In this document: positions 31,477 to 41,236 of the stretch, in pieces | Position numbering within the stretch: the stretch's first letter is position 1 | Layout of the letters: each line of letters starts with the position of its first letter | Origin: Stutzerimonas balearica DSM 6083 | Lineage (GTDB): Bacteria; Pseudomonadota; Gammaproteobacteria; Pseudomonadales; Pseudomonadaceae | Direction: 5' to 3' | NCBI RefSeq assembly: GCF_000818015.1 | Contig: NZ_CP007511.1 | Location: forward strand, 3,296,501 to 3,360,500 | Length of the DNA stretch: 64,000 nt | Position numbers and translations under genes: made by a program | Notes under the pieces: model-generated | The model's input: the letters and a program-made list of their open reading frames with translations, nothing else | Databases searched by the model: none | What the model was told of the DNA's origin: nothing

Positions 31477-32907
31477 TCACAGGCCATAGCGGCTTTGCAA
31501 CTGCGCCGCATGCTCGCGCCAGCATTGCAAAACAACGGCCTGCTCCGGTGTCGCCTGCTCCAGCAACTGACCCAACGTCTGCTCAAACTGGGCCAGCGTA
31601 TTGGGCGCTCCGAATTCGGGTTGCAACAGGCGGTGACGGCAGAAGTCGTGCCAGTGCAGCCGTTCCTGTTCGCTGAGACTTTGCGGAAAGTTGCGGGCCC
31701 GATACCGAAACAAAAGCTCGCCAAGGCGTATGTCATCAAACATCCATTGGCGGCCTGCGCATTCCTCGGCAGTTGCTAGGCGAACCTGTTCGCATAACCG
31801 ACGGTCGCGCTCACCGAGAAAACCATCGTAGAGCTGCTGCTCCGGGTCTTCGCAGGGTTCATAGCCCTCCTGCGCATATATCGCAGCGAACTTGCCCTGC
31901 CATTGTTCGCGGCGTTCACAGAGCATTTGCGCCCGGCGCTGATAAAGCGGCAGGTCCAGCTGCAGGCGCTGAACGTCGATATCCCGCAATACGCTCAATG
32001 GCGCCAGCACCGGGCAACGATTGACATGCACCAGCTTGAGCGGCGTCGGCAGCTCGTTTTCGGCAAGCTCCTCGCGGCGCGTATAAAGACGCCTGCGCAG
32101 GGTCTCGCCTGATTCGTCCCACAACGGCGAGGGATCGGCGTGCAGGTCGCAGACGATCAAGGCGTTGCGATTGGATGGATGCCACGCCACGGGCAGCACC
32201 ACGGCCATGAAGTGTCGCTGAGCCGAGAAACGGCCGGACACATGCACCAGCGGCTTGAACAGTTCGATCTGGTCGAGCACCGCATGCTTGCGCCGCAGCC
32301 GGAACAGGTAGTCGTACAGCCGCGGCTGTGCATCGCGAATCAAGCGCGCCAGAGCGATGGTCGCGCGTACGTCGGACAGGGCGTCGTGCGCATGCAGGTG
32401 CTCGAGCCCGTTCGCCGCCGTGAGCCGTTCGAGCTTCAACGAGACGCGCCCCTCATCCTGCGGCCACTGAAGCCCTTCCGGGCGCAGCGCGTAAGCGGTC
32501 CGCACCAGGTCGATGAGGTCCCAACGGCTGTTGCCGCCCTGCCACTCGCGCGCATAGGGATCGAAAAAATTGCGATACAGGCTGTAGCGCGTCATCTCGT
32601 CATCGAAGCGCAGGTTGTTGTAGCCGGCGCCGCAGGTACCGGGCTGCGCCAGCTCCTGATGCAATCGATGCATGAACTCGGCCTCGCAGAGTCCCTCGCG
32701 CTCGAGGACCTGCGGGGTGATGCCGGTGACCAGGCACGCCGCCGGGTGCGGCAGGATATCGTCCGACGGCCTGCAAAAGAGGTTGAGTGGCTCGCCGATT
32801 TCCTCGAGCGCCTCGTTCGTACGGATACCGGCCACCTGCAACGGCCGGTCGCAACGGGGCGATATGCCGGTGGTTTCGTAGTCGTACCAGAAAATGCTCG
32901 ATTCCAA
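31477..32907 (-). CDS. sbcB: Exodeoxyribonuclease I SbcB
   Basis: A 476-residue ExoI, the 3'-5' single-strand DNA exonuclease used in recombination and mismatch repair. DnaQ-like (DEDD) motifs: IFWYDYETTGISP (Asp/Glu, residue about 8), GYNNLRFDDEMTR (about 97) and HDALSDVRATIALARL (about 178). An SH3-like middle and a helical C-terminal domain with the family landmark FRYRARNFPQSLSEQE complete the normal length. Convergent with mvaT, divergent from the MoxR cluster 170 bp away. Secure. Confidence 0.95.
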   Translation of the reverse strand: MESSIFWYDYETTGISPRCDRPLQVAGIRTNEALEEIGEPLNLFCRPSDDILPHPAACLVTGITPQVLEREGLCEAEFMHRLHQELAQPGTCGAGYNNLRFDDEMTRYSLYRNFFDPYAREWQGGNSRWDLIDLVRTAYALRPEGLQWPQDEGRVSLKLERLTAANGLEHLHAHDALSDVRATIALARLIRDAQPRLYDYLFRLRRKHAVLDQIELFKPLVHVSGRFSAQRHFMAVVLPVAWHPSNRNALIVCDLHADPSPLWDESGETLRRRLYTRREELAENELPTPLKLVHVNRCPVLAPLSVLRDIDVQRLQLDLPLYQRRAQMLCERREQWQGKFAAIYAQEGYEPCEDPEQQLYDGFLGERDRRLCEQVRLATAEECAGRQWMFDDIRLGELLFRYRARNFPQSLSEQERLHWHDFCRHRLLQPEFGAPNTLAQFEQTLGQLLEQATPEQAVVLQCWREHAAQLQSRYGL

Positions 32908-33077
32908 AGCGCGTCCCTCCTCGTCAGGCGCGGCAGTCTAGCAGCAGCCCGGAATGCCGGGGCAAACCGGCACGGCCGATAGTGCGCGCCCTTTCGCATC
33001 AAGGCGGGCGTGACGATTGCCGCCAGCGAAAGCTGCGCATAGCATCGTCGCTCGCTGTTTACGATCGAGCCTTTCCA

Positions 33078-34754
33078 TTGACCGCAGCCTGCTCCCAACC
33101 GGTGCTGGACAACCGCTACCGGGTAGAGACGCCCGAGGGCATCGACCTGCTGCTGCGTCCGGCGGGGCTGGTTCCGCGTGCGCTCGCCTTTACCGTGGAC
33201 CTGGCCTTGCGCGGGCTGATCCTGCTCGCCCTGTTCTTCGGCTTCGGCCTGCTCGGCAAGCTTGGCATCGGCCTCGGTGCGCTGTGCCTGTTTCTCGTCC
33301 AGTGGTGGTACATGGTGCTGTTCGAGGTATTCAACCAGGGCCGCACCCCCGGCAAGCTCTGGCTAGGTCTCGAGGTGATCCACGATGACGGCACGCCGGT
33401 CGGCTGGGCGGCATCGCTGACGCGCAACCTGCTGCGTTTCGTCGACATGCTGCCGCTGGGCTACTTTCTCGGCACGCTCTCGTGCCTGGCTCATCCACAG
33501 TTCCGGCGACTTGGCGACATCGCCGCAGGAACGCTGGTGGTTTACCGCGACCGCCCCGCCAAGCCCCGTGCAGCCCTCCAGGCGGCACCGCTGCAAGCCC
33601 CCGTGGCGCTCGAGCAGGACGAGCGGCGCGCGATCATTGCCTTCGCCGAGCGCGGCGACCAGCTCTCCGGCGAGCGGCGCCGCGAACTGGCCGCACTCCT
33701 GGCAGAGCCGCTCGGCTGCTCGGCGGGGCAGGCCAGCGAGCAGCTGGAGGGGATCGCCAGCGGGCTGCTGCTCGGCAGTACGCGTCAGGCTGCGTTCGAG
33801 GCCGCGCACGAAGCGCAGTGGCAGGCCTTCGCCAAGCGCCTGGCGCAGACCGGGGAGCGGCGATCTGCAGCGTTGCAGGATTTTCCGAGCGCCTATCGCC
33901 GCCACTGCCAGCAGCTGGCGCTAGCCACCAGCCGCGGCTACAGCGAAGGCCTGCTGACACGTCTGCGTCAGCTGGCGCTGGCAGGGCACCGGCAGCTCTA
34001 CCGACATCGCAGCCCCCTGCCCGGCCGCCTGCTGGGCTTCGTCCTTGCTGGCTTCCCGGCCCTGGTGCGCCGCCAGCGCCGCAGCGTGCTGCTGGCCAGC
34101 GGCATCTTCTACGGGCTGCTGCTGATAAGCGGATGGCTGGTGCATCTGTTTCCGGACCTGGTCTTCACCGTGCTGCCCGCCGAACAGGTTGCCGACATGG
34201 AGGCGATGTACGATCCCGACGCCACCCGCCTCGGGCGCTTCGGTGAGCGCGGCTCGGCCGACGACTGGGCGATGTTCGGCTTCTATGTGATGAACAACAT
34301 CGGCATCGCCTTTCAGACCTTCGCCGGCGGCCTGCTGCTTGGCCTCGGCAGCCTGTTCTATCTCGTCTACAACGGGCTGGTCATCGGCACGGTCGCCGGC
34401 CATCTGGGCAACATCGGCTATCAGCTGCCTTTCTGGTCGTTTGTCATCGGCCACGGCGCGTTCGAGCTGACCGCCATCACGCTCGCTGGTGCCGCCGGCC
34501 TCGGCCTGGGCCAGGCACTGATCGCGCCGGGCCGGCGGTCCAGAAGCGAGGCCCTGCGCCAGGCGGCCGCCATCAGCGTACGCTTGGTGGCCGGCGCCAT
34601 GCTGATGCTGCTGCTGGCCGCGTTCATCGAAGCCTACTGGTCGTCGATGACCTACCCCGCCCCGGCCCTGAAATTCGCCGTGGGCGCCGCGCTCTGGCTG
34701 CTGGTGCTGCTGTACTTCTGCCTGGCCGGACGGAGCCGCCATGCGCCTGACTGA
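33078..34754 (+). CDS. RDD-domain / SpoIIM-domain fusion membrane protein
   Basis: A 558-residue protein. The N-terminal third is an RDD domain with membrane helices and the motifs ETPEGIDLLLRPAGLVPR, FNQGRTPGKLWLGLEV and RNLLRFVDMLPLGYFLG. A cytosolic stretch follows (about 175-330), then a SpoIIM/DUF95 domain with about five helices (MNNIGIAFQTFAGGLLLG, GHGAFELTAITLAGAAGLGLG). The junction near 33778 reads STRQAAFEAAHEAQW, where separate SpoIIM proteins normally start with Met. TTG at 33078 is the best start; GTG at 33102 is another choice. First gene of the MoxR cluster. Confidence 0.8.
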   Translation: MTAACSQPVLDNRYRVETPEGIDLLLRPAGLVPRALAFTVDLALRGLILLALFFGFGLLGKLGIGLGALCLFLVQWWYMVLFEVFNQGRTPGKLWLGLEVIHDDGTPVGWAASLTRNLLRFVDMLPLGYFLGTLSCLAHPQFRRLGDIAAGTLVVYRDRPAKPRAALQAAPLQAPVALEQDERRAIIAFAERGDQLSGERRRELAALLAEPLGCSAGQASEQLEGIASGLLLGSTRQAAFEAAHEAQWQAFAKRLAQTGERRSAALQDFPSAYRRHCQQLALATSRGYSEGLLTRLRQLALAGHRQLYRHRSPLPGRLLGFVLAGFPALVRRQRRSVLLASGIFYGLLLISGWLVHLFPDLVFTVLPAEQVADMEAMYDPDATRLGRFGERGSADDWAMFGFYVMNNIGIAFQTFAGGLLLGLGSLFYLVYNGLVIGTVAGHLGNIGYQLPFWSFVIGHGAFELTAITLAGAAGLGLGQALIAPGRRSRSEALRQAAAISVRLVAGAMLMLLLAAFIEAYWSSMTYPAPALKFAVGAALWLLVLLYFCLAGRSRHAPD

Positions 34755-36258
34755 AACGACCATGGCGGTACGACCGCGCAGCAACTGGGAAGCGCTGGAT
34801 ATCGGCACACTTCTGGCCCGTCGCCACGCATTCGTGCTGCTCGCCGGCTGGGCCTCGATCACCCTGCCGATATTCGTGCTGCTCAGCCTGGCGTTCTGGG
34901 AGCAGCCCGGCGTTGCCGTGCTGCTGTTCTGGTGGCTCAAGCCGCTGTTCGAGCGCCTGCCGCTGCACGTGCTCTCGCAGGCGTTGTTCGGCGAGGCCCC
35001 GAGCTTGCGCCAGAGCCTGCGTGCCTGGCCCGGCCTGCTGCGTCACCAGTGGTTGCCCAGCCTGACCTGGCGCCGCCTGAGCATGACGCGCAGTTTCGAT
35101 CTGCCAGTCCTACAGCTCGAACAGCTGGCCGGACGCGAGCGAAGCCGGCGCCTGGCAACGTTGCACCGCCACAGCGCGCGTACGGCGCGCTGGCTGACCC
35201 TGGTCGGCGTCCACCTCGAAGGGCTGCTCTGGCTGGGGCTGGCGGCGTTGCTGTTGCTGCTACTGCCATCTCAGGCATTGCAACAGCTGAGCTGGCAGGA
35301 GCTGCTGCTGGGCGATCACGACTGGCTCTGGCTGGAGCACCTGTCCAACCTGCTGTACGTGCTCGGGCTGATCATCTGGGAGCCGATCTACGTCGCCTGT
35401 GGCTTCAGCCTCTATCTGAACCGCCGCACCCGGCTCGAGGCCTGGGATATCGAACTGAGCTTCCGGCGCTTGCGCCAGCGATTGCTGCCTGGCCTGCTGC
35501 TCGCGCCGTTGGCGTTCTCGTTGTGCCTGGCCGGCGCGCCCGATCGCGCGCTGGCCGACGACAGTCCTGCGGCGGCCCCGTCGCTGGCGAGCCCGGCCGA
35601 CGACCCGCTGAGCCGCGATGCCGCCAGCGAGCGGATTCAGGCGCTGCTCGAGCAACCACCGTTCCACCAGCACGAGACGGTGACTCGCTGGCGCCTCGGC
35701 GACGAGCCCCAGTCCCCTTCGACGGGCTGGCTCGACCACTGGTCGCTCGGCGGACTTCGCCCGTTCGCCGAGCAGTTGGCGACTGTCGTCGAGGTGCTGT
35801 TCTGGACGCTTCTGGTACTAGGGGTTGCCGCGCTGGCCTGGAGGTACCGCCAGTGGCTGCGCGTGTTCGGCTGGCGCCCACCAGCGAATGCTGCGGCGGC
35901 CGGCCCGGAACGCTTGCTCGGCCTGGAGATCGCCCCGCAGAGTCTGCCGGACGACGTTGCCGGCGAGGCCGAGCAGCTCTGGGCCGAACACCCGCGCGCC
36001 GCCGTCAGCCTGCTCTACCGCGCCTTGCTCAGCCGCCTGCTGCACGACTACGGCCTGCCGCTGCATGCCGCCCATACCGAGACCGAAGTATTGCAATGCG
36101 TACAGACCCTCGGCGCGCCGGAACTGAGAGCCTACACCGACACGCTCACCCGGCACTGGCTGCGCCTGGCCTACGGCCACCTGCCTATCGGGGCTGACGC
36201 ACGCGACCAGCTCTGCGGCGGCTGGCGGGCCCTGTTCGAAGGCGCGCGACCGTCATGA
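34741..36258 (+). CDS. DUF4129 membrane protein of the MoxR cluster
   Basis: A 505-residue protein with an N-terminal membrane region of about five helices (to residue 260), a Pro/Ala-rich exposed loop, another helix near residue 350 and a C-terminal cytosolic DUF4129 domain (EQLWAEHPRAAVSLLYRALL, DYGLPLHAAHTETEVLQ). DUF4129 is common beside MoxR/DUF58 genes and transglutaminase-like proteins; its role is unknown. The start overlaps the previous gene by 14 bp and the stop overlaps the next start (ATGA), showing coupling. Confidence 0.85.
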   Translation: MRLTETTMAVRPRSNWEALDIGTLLARRHAFVLLAGWASITLPIFVLLSLAFWEQPGVAVLLFWWLKPLFERLPLHVLSQALFGEAPSLRQSLRAWPGLLRHQWLPSLTWRRLSMTRSFDLPVLQLEQLAGRERSRRLATLHRHSARTARWLTLVGVHLEGLLWLGLAALLLLLLPSQALQQLSWQELLLGDHDWLWLEHLSNLLYVLGLIIWEPIYVACGFSLYLNRRTRLEAWDIELSFRRLRQRLLPGLLLAPLAFSLCLAGAPDRALADDSPAAAPSLASPADDPLSRDAASERIQALLEQPPFHQHETVTRWRLGDEPQSPSTGWLDHWSLGGLRPFAEQLATVVEVLFWTLLVLGVAALAWRYRQWLRVFGWRPPANAAAAGPERLLGLEIAPQSLPDDVAGEAEQLWAEHPRAAVSLLYRALLSRLLHDYGLPLHAAHTETEVLQCVQTLGAPELRAYTDTLTRHWLRLAYGHLPIGADARDQLCGGWRALFEGARPS

Positions 36259-37420
36259 AGCGTCGGCTGCCGATCTACCTCGCCCTTGCCGCCCTGGCCC
36301 TGCTCGCGCCGTATGTCGCGACGCAGCTGCAGTTCTACGAGCAGAGCGTCGACAAGGGGCCCACGGCCGAAGCCCGGCGCAATCCGTATCTCGCCGCCGA
36401 GCTGTTTCTGCGCGAGTCCGGGATCGAAGTCGAACGTTTCGGCGGGGCGGGCCGTCCGGACCAGCTGCCGACACAGGCTCACACCCTGCTGTATCTGGCC
36501 GACCGCAGCCAGCTGACCGCACGGCAGAGCGAGCGCCTGCTGCAGTGGGCCGAGCACGGCGGGCATCTGGTGTTCGTTGCCGAGCGGCTCTGGGACGAAA
36601 CCGCGGGCCGCAGCGGCGATCTGCTGCTCGACGGGCTCGGGCTGCAGCAGTACCAGAGCGAGGCCAAAGACGCCGGCAAGGGCGATCCGCATGCCGACCC
36701 GGGCGACCCCGAGCACGACCCGCAACTGACCCGCCTGTTCCTGCAAGGGCAGAATCGTCCGGCCTACCTGGCCTTCGATACCGACTTCCACCTCTACGAC
36801 GCCGGCAACCGTGCGCATGCCTGGGCCAACAGCGCCGCGGCCACGCACATGCTGCAGCTCAGGCACGGGCAAGGCCTGGTCACGGTGCTGACCGATGCCT
36901 GGATCTGGCAGAACGACCGTATCGCCGAATACGATCACGCCTGGCTGCTCGCCTACCTCAGCCAGAACACCCGGGTCACCCTCGTCCAGCGCAGCGAGCC
37001 GACAGGGCTGCTGGATGCGCTGCTGCGTCATTTCCCCGAAGCGCTGCTCGCCCTGGCTCTGCTGCTGGTGCTTGGCCTCTGGTACCTGGCTCGTCGTGAA
37101 GGGCCGGCGCTGGCCGCACCCTCCCCCCAGCGCCGGCGCCTGCAGGAACATCTCTACGCCAGCGCCGCCTTTGTCCGGCGGCGCTGTGGCGAACGCGCAC
37201 TGCTCGAAACCCTGCAGCACGACATTGCCCAGCGCGCCACGCACCTGCATCCCGGCTTCGAGCAGCTCGAGCAGACAGCGCGACATCAGGTACTGGCCCA
37301 GCTTTCGCGGCTGCCGCTCGAGGCCGTCGAGCAGGCCATGCGCCTGGACGATGCCCGCCGCCGCGGTGCGGTCGACTTCACCCGGCAGGTCGAATCCCTG
37401 CAACGACTCAGGAATGCCTT

Positions 37421-37424
<4 letters not shown>
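36255..37424 (+). CDS. DUF4350 membrane protein of the MoxR cluster
   Basis: A 389-residue protein. It has an N-terminal membrane anchor (LPIYLALAALALLAPYVATQ), a periplasmic DUF4350/GATase-like part with RRNPYLAAELFLRESGIEVE and WAEHGGHLVFVAERLWDE, a second helix (LLALALLLVLGLWYLARREG, about residue 265) and a C-terminal cytosolic tail with helices. Both ends overlap the neighbours by 4 bp. No enzymatic residue is evident. Function unknown; by context it is part of the MoxR-served membrane complex. Confidence 0.85.
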
Positions 37425-38437
<1,013 letters not shown>

Positions 38438-38453
38438 CGACCGAGTCGCGCCC

Positions 38454-39797
38454 ATGCGCCAGTTTCTGAACCCGACCCGAAGCCTGCTCGCGGCGCTCGG
38501 CGCCCTGCTGCCGGCCGGCATCGCCCTGGGCGCCCTGGAAGCACTGGAACGCTCGCCGGGCCAACACTGGCACCTGCTGTGGTGGGGGGCGTTGCTGGCG
38601 CTGGCGGGCGTCGCGCTGGTGGATGCACTGCGGCTGACGCGGCTGGCGTCACCGCGCTGCAGCCGCTCGCTTCCCGCCCGGCTGGCACTGGGACGCTGGA
38701 CAGAGGTCGAGCTGAACCTGGCCTCCGTGGAACCTCGCGCGCTGCGCGTGGAGGTGCATGATCACCCTCCGGCCGGTCTCGATTTCGCCGGGCAACCACA
38801 GGCCCTGACCCTCGACGCACACGGCGCGGCCCGGCTGCGCTACCGCATCCGCCCCGAGCAGCGCGGGCGCATGCGCTTCGAGCGATGCGAGATCAGCCTG
38901 CGCAGTCCATTCGGCCTCTGGCGCAGCCGGCGCCTGTTGCCGCGGGTGGACGAAGCCCGCGTGTACCCGGACTTCACCCGGCTGCACGGCGCCGATTTTC
39001 GCGGCCTCGAGGAATGGCTCGCCCGACTGGGTGTGCATCCGCAGCCGCGCCGGGGCCTGGGGCTCGAATTCCATCAGCTACGCGAGTACCGCGACGGCGA
39101 CACCCTGCGCCAGATCGACTGGAAGGCGACGGCGCGCATGCACGCACCGATCACCCGCGAATACCAGGACGAACGTGACCAGCAGGTACTGCTGATGCTC
39201 GATTGCGGGCGCCGGATGCGCAGCCAGGAAGACCACCTTTCGCATTTCGACCATGCGCTCAACGCCAGCCTGCTGCTGGCCTATGCCGCGCTGCGCCAGG
39301 GTGACGCCGTCGGTGTTGGCACCTTTGCCTGCGAGACACCGCGCTTCGTCGCGCCCGGCAAGGGCAGCCGGCAACTGGGCATCCTGCTCGACAGCCTGTA
39401 CGACGCCAGCTGCAGCCTGCAGCCGGCGGACTACCTGGACGCAGTCGACAGGGTGCTGCGCCATCAGAAACGTCGGGCCCTGGTGATTTTCATCAGCAAC
39501 CTGCGCGACGAGGATGATGATCAGCTGCAGCCGGCCCTGGCACGCCTGTCGCAACGGCATCGGGTGATGTTCGCGAGCCTGCGCGAGGAGGTGCTCGAAC
39601 AACTGCGCCAACAGCCGGTCGAACGATACGACGATGCACTCGCCTATTGCGGCACGGTGGCCTACACCCATGCGCGCCAGGCACAGCTGCGCAGCCTGCA
39701 GGCACGCCGGGTGCCGATCGTCGAGGCACGCCCGGCGGAGCTGGGGCCGGCTCTGGTGCAACGTTACCTGGCGATGAAACGCGCCGGCGCGCTCTGA
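38454..39797 (+). CDS. DUF58 / VWA-like protein of the MoxR cluster
   Basis: A 447-residue protein. It has two N-terminal membrane helices, a beta-rich middle, and the DUF58 signature FHQLREYRDGDTLRQIDWKA followed by a VWA-like domain (QQVLLMLDCGRRM, LVIFISNLRDEDD). DUF58 proteins pair with MoxR ATPases. ATG 38454 (MRQFLNPTRS) is preferred; a GTG at 38430 overlapping moxR by 8 bp is also possible. Last gene of the cluster; the convergent PilZ gene ends 8 bp beyond. Confidence 0.88.
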   Translation: MRQFLNPTRSLLAALGALLPAGIALGALEALERSPGQHWHLLWWGALLALAGVALVDALRLTRLASPRCSRSLPARLALGRWTEVELNLASVEPRALRVEVHDHPPAGLDFAGQPQALTLDAHGAARLRYRIRPEQRGRMRFERCEISLRSPFGLWRSRRLLPRVDEARVYPDFTRLHGADFRGLEEWLARLGVHPQPRRGLGLEFHQLREYRDGDTLRQIDWKATARMHAPITREYQDERDQQVLLMLDCGRRMRSQEDHLSHFDHALNASLLLAYAALRQGDAVGVGTFACETPRFVAPGKGSRQLGILLDSLYDASCSLQPADYLDAVDRVLRHQKRRALVIFISNLRDEDDDQLQPALARLSQRHRVMFASLREEVLEQLRQQPVERYDDALAYCGTVAYTHARQAQLRSLQARRVPIVEARPAELGPALVQRYLAMKRAGAL

Positions 39798-39804
39798 GTC
39801 ACTG

Positions 39805-40215
39805 CTAGACGCCTTGGCAGCAGCCCTTGTCGGTCGAAGCACCGGACGGCGGAACGAAGGGCCCCAGGGCGCCGGGGCGGAAGCTGAAGTAGTGATGCAG
39901 GGCATCGATCATGTCGCGAATCTCCGGCGACGGGGTAATCAGGGCGAACCCCGTGTCGTAGCTGCCGGGCGTGACATCCTCGCGTGACCAGAGGCTCATG
40001 GCGCTGAAATCCACGTAATGGATCTTGCTGTCCTGGCCGGGCACCTTCAGGCGCATCTCGAAGCGCTGCGCCAGCATCATCGGATAGCGGCTGATCAGCA
40101 TCAGCCCCCCTTCGGAGAGATTGCCGATGAAGCCCAACGGCCTGTCGGTGTAGCGGTTGAAGACATTCAGGTAGTACGGCAGTTGATGCCGTTGAATGCG
40201 ACGCTGGTTGCTCAT
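39805..40215 (-). CDS. PilZ-domain c-di-GMP-binding protein
   Basis: A 136-residue single PilZ domain. The c-di-GMP motifs are present: RRIQRHQLPYYL (RxxxR, residues 5-13) and NLSEGGLML (D/NxSxxG, about 36). It is a likely c-di-GMP effector or adaptor in the cytosol. It converges on the DUF58 gene with 8 bp between and lies near two GGDEF genes of this window. Output partner unknown. Confidence 0.88.
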   Translation of the reverse strand: MSNQRRIQRHQLPYYLNVFNRYTDRPLGFIGNLSEGGLMLISRYPMMLAQRFEMRLKVPGQDSKIHYVDFSAMSLWSREDVTPGSYDTGFALITPSPEIRDMIDALHHYFSFRPGALGPFVPPSGASTDKGCCQGV

Positions 40216-40263
40216 GTCATCGAATCCCTGGCCTACGGCGCACCGCGGCCACGGGACGATCCG

Positions 40264-40686
40264 TCAGCGACAGCGCTGCTGGATGCGAGTGGCCAGTTGA
40301 CGTCGTGCTGCCTCTATTTCGCTCTCACTGTAGTAGACCCGCTCACCCTCTGCATTGTTGCGAAAGTAGCGTCCGCCGAGCTGCAGGCGCGCCAGTCGCT
40401 CCTCGAGCACCTTGCATTCCTGCTCGCGCTCGGCACGCTCGGCAGCGGCGCTGGCCGCGGCCTGGCGGTTTTCCTGGCGACGCGCATCGAAATAGCGCTC
40501 GCTGCGCCGTTCACGCTCGAGGGTTGCGGCGTCACGTTCGATCACCTGCGGTTTCACCTCGACCGGCGTCGCACCCGCCACCGGCTGCTGGCTGAAATGC
40601 ACCCGGCCCTGCTCGTCCGTCCAGCGATAGATCTGCGCCTGCGCCAGCACCGGCGACAACGCAAGGATCAGAACCCAGCTACGCAT
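40264..40686 (-). CDS. Exported DUF4124 protein
   Basis: A 140-residue protein with a signal peptide (MRSWVLILALSPVLAQA) and the DUF4124 motif QIYRWTDEQGRVHFSQQP. A long charged, probably coiled-coil helix rich in Arg, Glu and Ala (to about residue 105) ends in RRQLATRIQQRCR. DUF4124 proteins are periplasmic and of unknown function. It sits 30 bp after the lipoprotein gene on the same strand; the two may form an operon. Confidence 0.82.
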   Translation of the reverse strand: MRSWVLILALSPVLAQAQIYRWTDEQGRVHFSQQPVAGATPVEVKPQVIERDAATLERERRSERYFDARRQENRQAAASAAAERAEREQECKVLEERLARLQLGGRYFRNNAEGERVYYSESEIEAARRQLATRIQQRCR

Positions 40687-40716
40687 GCTTCCCTCCTGGA
40701 GGCCGTGGCCGACCGG

Positions 40717-41094
40717 TCAGCGCGCGACCGGATGCGGAACCGCTTGTTCACCTGGGCGATAGTGCCCCAGTTGACGCAGCGTCTCCAGCCGAGCCGCGGC
40801 TCGATAGGCATATTCGCTGGTGGGGTACTGAGCCTGGATGAAGCGATAGGTCTCTGCGGCATCGACGAACAGCCCCTGGCGCTCCAGGCACTGGCCGCGC
40901 AACAGCGAGATTTCCGGCTGTACGCCGGGCCGCACTCGCTTGAGCCGCTCGGCCTGCGAAAGCGCCAGCTGCGCGCCGCCACAATCGCCGGCCTGATAAC
41001 GGCCGTAGGCCTCGTCCAGGTAACGGTCCAGGGCATGCCGGCTGCTGCAGCCGGCGCTGGTCAGGGCAAACACGAGAATGATCAGGATGCGCAT
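40717..41094 (-). CDS. Small TPR-type lipoprotein
   Basis: A 125-residue protein with a lipobox (LTSAGCSS, Cys at residue 16), so it should be an outer- or inner-membrane lipoprotein. The body has helical repeats (YGRYQAGDCGGAQLALSQAE, RGQCLERQGLFVDAAETYRF) of the TPR/YfgM or YbgF kind. It resembles a small assembly lipoprotein but the family is not recognised. Same strand as the DUF4124 gene, 142 bp from divergent pyk. Confidence 0.78.
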   Translation of the reverse strand: MRILIILVFALTSAGCSSRHALDRYLDEAYGRYQAGDCGGAQLALSQAERLKRVRPGVQPEISLLRGQCLERQGLFVDAAETYRFIQAQYPTSEYAYRAAARLETLRQLGHYRPGEQAVPHPVAR

Positions 41095-41236
41095 GAGATG
41101 TCCTCCGTGCCGGCTTATCGGCCGTCAATGGCGGAACTGCAGGCAGACGGCAACGGAAAAGGGTAGTGGCCCGCTGACGATGACTACAGCAAAACAGCGT
41201 AGTAGCCTGCCGCTCATCAGAAGAAGGAGCCTATGA

